Origin: Caulobacter zeae
Lineage (GTDB): Bacteria; Pseudomonadota; Alphaproteobacteria; Caulobacterales; Caulobacteraceae
Reading direction: 5' to 3'
NCBI RefSeq assembly: GCF_002858925.1
Contig: NZ_PJRS01000031.1
Coordinates: 1 to 64,000, forward strand
Length of the DNA stretch: 64,000 bases
Positions 61,168 through 64,000 of the stretch are shown piece by piece (position 1 is the stretch's first letter; the number at the start of each line of letters is the position of its first letter). Under the pieces are notes generated by a model. That model worked only from the letters and a program-made list of their open reading frames with translations. It had not been told where the DNA came from and did no database searches. Both the position numbers and the translations under genes were made by a program.

Positions 61168-62043
61168 ATGAACCTTCTTAGGGCCGCCACCCTGGTGACG
61201 CCGAACGTCGCTGCGACCGCGCAGCGCTACGCCCAGTGGCTGGACTACACTGTGGTCGAGCAGGGCGAGGTCCCCCCCGACCTCGCCGCCAGCTGGGGCG
61301 CCCCGGCCAGCGCCGGCCGGCCTTATGCCGTCCTGCAACCCGCCAGCGGCGCCGATGTCTTCCTGCGCTTCGTCGAGGGCGACCCGGTCCCCGAATACCG
61401 CCCCTTGCGCACCTACGGCTGGGCGGCGATCGAGATCTGCTGCCAGGACGTCATGGCCGTGAACGAGCGCATGCAGGACGCGCCGTTCGAGATCATCGGC
61501 CCGCCCAAGCGCATCGACGGCCTGCCCACCATCCACCCGATGCAGGTGAAGGGTCCCGACGGCGAGATCGTCTACCTCACCGAGATCGTCTCGCCCGGCA
61601 ACGGCCTGCCCTATCCCGGCAGCCTGATCGACAAGCTGTTCATCCTGGTCCTGGCCAGCGACGACATGGCGGCCAGCGGGGCCTGGTTCGGCGAGACCCT
61701 CGGCCTGGACGTCGGCGCGCCGATGACCATCGTCTACAACATGATCAACGACGCCTTCGAGCTGCCGAAAGACAGCCGCCACGCCCTGGCGACGGCGACG
61801 TATCAGAAGGACGTCTTCCTCGAGTTCGACCAGTATCCGGAGCAGGCCGCGGTCCGTCCCGGCCACCCCGGCGCCCTGCCGCCGGGCGTCGCCATCTGCA
61901 CGCTCAAGCACCCCGACTTCGACAGCGTCCAGGGCGACTGGATCGTGCCCCCCAAGGTCCGCGACGGCGCCGTCTACGCCGGCAAGCGCGCCGGCGTTCT
62001 GCGCGCCCCGGGCGGAGCCCTGGTCGAGGTGGTGGAACTCTAA
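61168..62043 (+). CDS. VOC-like two-module protein
   Basis: A 291-residue protein with two VOC-type modules: LRAATLVTPNVAATAQRYAQ with YGWAAIEICCQDVMAVNERM (first half), and KLFILVLASDDMAASGAWFG with ALPPGVAICTLKHPDFDSVQ (second half). The metal ligands are only partly recognisable. As part of the cluster it may be a dioxygenase or isomerase for the same substrate handled by the methyltransferase and CoA transferase. The gene ends at a family B repeat. Confidence 0.8.
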   Translation: MNLLRAATLVTPNVAATAQRYAQWLDYTVVEQGEVPPDLAASWGAPASAGRPYAVLQPASGADVFLRFVEGDPVPEYRPLRTYGWAAIEICCQDVMAVNERMQDAPFEIIGPPKRIDGLPTIHPMQVKGPDGEIVYLTEIVSPGNGLPYPGSLIDKLFILVLASDDMAASGAWFGETLGLDVGAPMTIVYNMINDAFELPKDSRHALATATYQKDVFLEFDQYPEQAAVRPGHPGALPPGVAICTLKHPDFDSVQGDWIVPPKVRDGAVYAGKRAGVLRAPGGALVEVVEL

Positions 62044-62044
62044 A

Positions 62045-62278
62045 ACCCTCTCTCATGGAGAGAGGGAGGGGCCCGCCGCGAAGCGGCGGGAGGGTGATAG
62101 GGTACGCCGCCAGCCGGCCAATCCCTCACCTTTCCGCGACAGCGACGGCCGGAACAACTGGACCCAAAACAAGAAAGGCGCGGCCGAACCGACCGCGCCT
62201 TTTCCTATGAGAGTGTAACCTCTCACCCTCCCACGCCTTGCGGCGTGGGCCCCTCCCTCTCTCATAGAGAGAGGGGCT
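62045..62278. repeat. Family B inverted repeat around a terminator
   Basis: The left arm CCCTCTCTCATGGAGAGAGG to GCGAAGCGGCGGGAGGGTG and the right arm CTCACCCTCCCACGCCTTGC to CCTCTCTCATAGAGAGAGGG match the copy at 230-410. It fills the convergent gap between the VOC gene and the fusion gene, 1 bp and 6 bp from their stops, and encloses a separate hairpin terminator. Confidence 0.88.
62174..62204. terminator. Bidirectional terminator inside the family B repeat
   Basis: AAAGGCGCGGCC-GAA-CCGACCGCGCCTTTT: stem AAGGCGCGG/CCGCGCCTT with A-run on one side and T-run on the other, so it can work for both convergent genes. Confidence 0.82.
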
Positions 62279-62284
62279 CAACAG

Positions 62285-64000
62285 TTACAGCGTCACCACC
62301 ACCTTGCCGAATGCGCCCTGGTCGGCGCGGGTGTAGGCGCCTTCGATGGCGTCGAGGGCGAACACGGCGTCGACCTGCGGGACGATGCCCTTGGCCGCCA
62401 CGAAGTCCGACAGCGCCTGATGGTCGGCGCGCGAGCCGACCGAGATCGCCGTGGCCCGCTGGGCCATCATCACCATGGCCGAGGCGTCCAGCGTGCCGCC
62501 AAAGCCATCCAGGGCGCCGATCACGGCCACGTGGCCGCCGACGCCCAGGCTCGCCTGCGACTTGGCCAGGGTGCCGGCGCCGCCGAGCTCGAGGGCGTGC
62601 TGCACGCCGCCGGCCGTGGCCTCCTTCACCGCGGCCTCCCAGTCGGGCGTGGTGTGGTAGTTGATGGTCAGGTCCGCGCCCAGGTCCTTGGCGCGGGCCA
62701 GCTTGGCGTCGTCGCCGCCGACCACGGCCACCTTGGCGCCGAAGGCCTTGGCGATCTGAAGCCCCCATAGCGACACGCCGCCGGTGCCCAGGGTCACCAC
62801 CCAGTCGCCGGCCTGAAGGCCGCCATGGGTGACGAGCGACGACCACGCCGTGACGCCCGAGCAGGTCAGGGTCGCGCCCTGCACGTAGTCGAGGCCGTCC
62901 GGCAGCTTCACGACGCCGCCCGCCGACAGCACCACGTGCTCGGCCAGCACGCCCGGACCGCCCGCGCCCAGCGACGAGATCACCGCCGGGAAGGTGATGC
63001 GGCCGCCGGGCCAGTTCTGGAAGAAGGTCGAGGCCACGCGGTCGCCCACGGCCAGGCCCTCGACGCCTTCACCCAAGCCCACGATCTCGCCCGCGGCGTC
63101 CGACAGCGGGGTGAAGCCGTCGGCCTCGCCCACCGGGTACCAGCCCTTGCGGATCATCACGTCGCGGCGGTTCAGCGCTACGGCGCGCACGCGCACCAGC
63201 ACCTCGCCCGGACCCGGCTGCGGGACCGGCACGACGGACTCGGCCAGCTCGAAGCCCTGGCCGGCGCGGACGAGGGAGAAACGGCGATTGGTCATGGGCG
63301 GGGTCCACTGCAGGGGGCTGTTCGGAGGCGTGGTTTCGACGCCGGCCGCAAAGGCCAGCAGGGTCTCGGCGAAGATCTCGGGTTCCAGCTCGGGCGCGGC
63401 GACGCCGGTCTTGCCCTGGGTGGTGACCACGACGCCCGGGCGGGCCTTGCGGATGCGACCGACGAAGCCGGCCAGCGGATCGTCCGCCGCCTGCAACACG
63501 GTCACCGGGCAGGTCACGCCCGCAAAGACGCTGGCGAAGTCCTGGTCGAAGATCGCCCCGAAGGCCTGGTTGCGGCCGTCCGGCGCGCCGATCGCGCCCA
63601 GGAACTCGGTCTGAACCAGCTGGGCGTCGAAGCGGGGCAGCAACCCCTTCATCACGCCCCAGGACTGGATCAGATAGGCGCCGTGCGCGTCTATCGGCGC
63701 GGACTGGCCGACCTGGGCGCGGAACATCTCGCGTTCGTCGGCGGTGGCGAACAAGACGCCGTTCAGCAGCAGCGAACGCACGCGGCCCGGCGCGGCCACG
63801 GCGATCTCGGCGCCGATATGGGTGCCGGTGTGGTGGCCGGCCAGGTGGAAGCGCTCGACGCCCAGGACGTCCAGCGCCGCCAGCAGCCAGGCGCCGTAGT
63901 CCACCGTCGAGGGCAGGCCTTGCGGCTTGAACGACTGGCCAAAGCCGGGCGTGTCCAGCGCGATCGCCGCGCGGCGGCCGGCCAGGCGCGCCAGCACGCC
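62285..64000 (-). CDS. Alpha/beta hydrolase fused to alcohol dehydrogenase (partial)
   Basis: One uninterrupted frame, cut at its start by the window edge (571 residues visible). The first about 210 visible residues form an alpha/beta hydrolase (LDTPGFGQSF; FHLAGHHTGTHIGAEIAVAA; CPVTVLQAADDP). The usual nucleophile serine position holds His in GHHTG. After a linker (VETTPPNSPLQWTPP) follows a complete zinc-type/quinone-oxidoreductase-like MDR protein of about 336 residues starting MTNRRFSLVRAGQGFELAES, with LNRRDVMIRKGWYPVG, LGTGGVSLWGLQIAKAFGAK (NAD(P) motif) and ending AFGKVVVTL. An internal ATG at 63295 could start the dehydrogenase alone, but no stop and no good ribosome binding site separate them. 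Confidence 0.85.
   Translation of the reverse strand, partial: GVLARLAGRRAAIALDTPGFGQSFKPQGLPSTVDYGAWLLAALDVLGVERFHLAGHHTGTHIGAEIAVAAPGRVRSLLLNGVLFATADEREMFRAQVGQSAPIDAHGAYLIQSWGVMKGLLPRFDAQLVQTEFLGAIGAPDGRNQAFGAIFDQDFASVFAGVTCPVTVLQAADDPLAGFVGRIRKARPGVVVTTQGKTGVAAPELEPEIFAETLLAFAAGVETTPPNSPLQWTPPMTNRRFSLVRAGQGFELAESVVPVPQPGPGEVLVRVRAVALNRRDVMIRKGWYPVGEADGFTPLSDAAGEIVGLGEGVEGLAVGDRVASTFFQNWPGGRITFPAVISSLGAGGPGVLAEHVVLSAGGVVKLPDGLDYVQGATLTCSGVTAWSSLVTHGGLQAGDWVVTLGTGGVSLWGLQIAKAFGAKVAVVGGDDAKLARAKDLGADLTINYHTTPDWEAAVKEATAGGVQHALELGGAGTLAKSQASLGVGGHVAVIGALDGFGGTLDASAMVMMAQRATAISVGSRADHQALSDFVAAKGIVPQVDAVFALDAIEGAYTRADQGAFGKVVVTL

Overview
The window is high-GC chromosomal DNA from an alphaproteobacterium of the genus Caulobacter or a very close relative. 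The strongest evidence is a complete flagellin locus at about 13.3-23.4 kb with the Caulobacter-specific set flaEY, flmH, three flagellins, flaG, flaF, flbT and flbA. Supporting evidence is sigma-54 promoters in front of two flagellins, an alphaproteobacterial SOS box (GAAC-N7-GAAC) at ssb and a FixK-type anaerobox at a universal stress gene. Gene names rest on recognised family features and remembered gene order; no database search was run.

Layout. 0.2-0.4 kb: an intergenic inverted repeat. 0.6-4.2 kb: a beta-propeller sensor kinase with its overlapping LuxR-type response regulator. 4.4-7.8 kb: an OhrR-like MarR regulator divergent from a Tat-exported haloperoxidase-like hydrolase, a second exported hydrolase and an exported cupin. 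8-10.7 kb: a periplasmic ClpP-fold protein and an FAD monooxygenase. 10.8-11.4 kb: a wrecked tyrosine recombinase. The first 11.4 kb therefore looks like an accessory segment bounded by the recombinase remnant and ssb. 11.5-13.3 kb: ssb and two small envelope proteins. 13.3-23.4 kb: the flagellin locus. 23.4-29.6 kb: small acidic proteins, a MoxR ATPase, a lipoprotein, UspA, an HD phosphohydrolase coupled to an NrtR-like Nudix regulator, and a gene broken by one amber codon. 29.8-32.7 kb: glyQS. 32.8-36.5 kb: a fasciclin protein, a DUF486-type membrane protein and glnK-amt. 36.7-44.6 kb: cyclophilin, ispE, a TPR lipoprotein, ETF-ubiquinone oxidoreductase, a uracil-DNA glycosylase-like protein and a lytic transglycosylase. 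44.8-54.4 kb: a ClC channel, a degenerate glycosyltransferase, a PA0069-type radical SAM protein, GFA and VOC proteins, two methyltransferases (one for RNA) and two secreted proteins. 54.5-62 kb: an isochorismatase-fold hydrolase, a membrane protein, a CAP protein, and a CaiB / MFS / methyltransferase / VOC cluster of unknown pathway. 62.3 kb to the end: an alpha/beta hydrolase fused in frame to an alcohol dehydrogenase, cut by the window edge.

How parts work together. In the flagellin locus the filament subunits, their modification enzyme (FlmH) and their post-transcriptional regulators (FlbT, FlaF) sit together. The fljK and fljL leaders carry tandem small hairpins with AAAAC or closely similar loops, at the place where FlbT is known to act on fljK mRNA. 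A striking genome-scale signal is thirteen intergenic inverted repeats from several families. In this window nearly all of them sit right after stop codons, between convergent or tandem genes and never between divergent ones, so they probably act as 3'-end or terminator elements. No tRNA, rRNA, CRISPR array, intact insertion sequence or prophage was seen.
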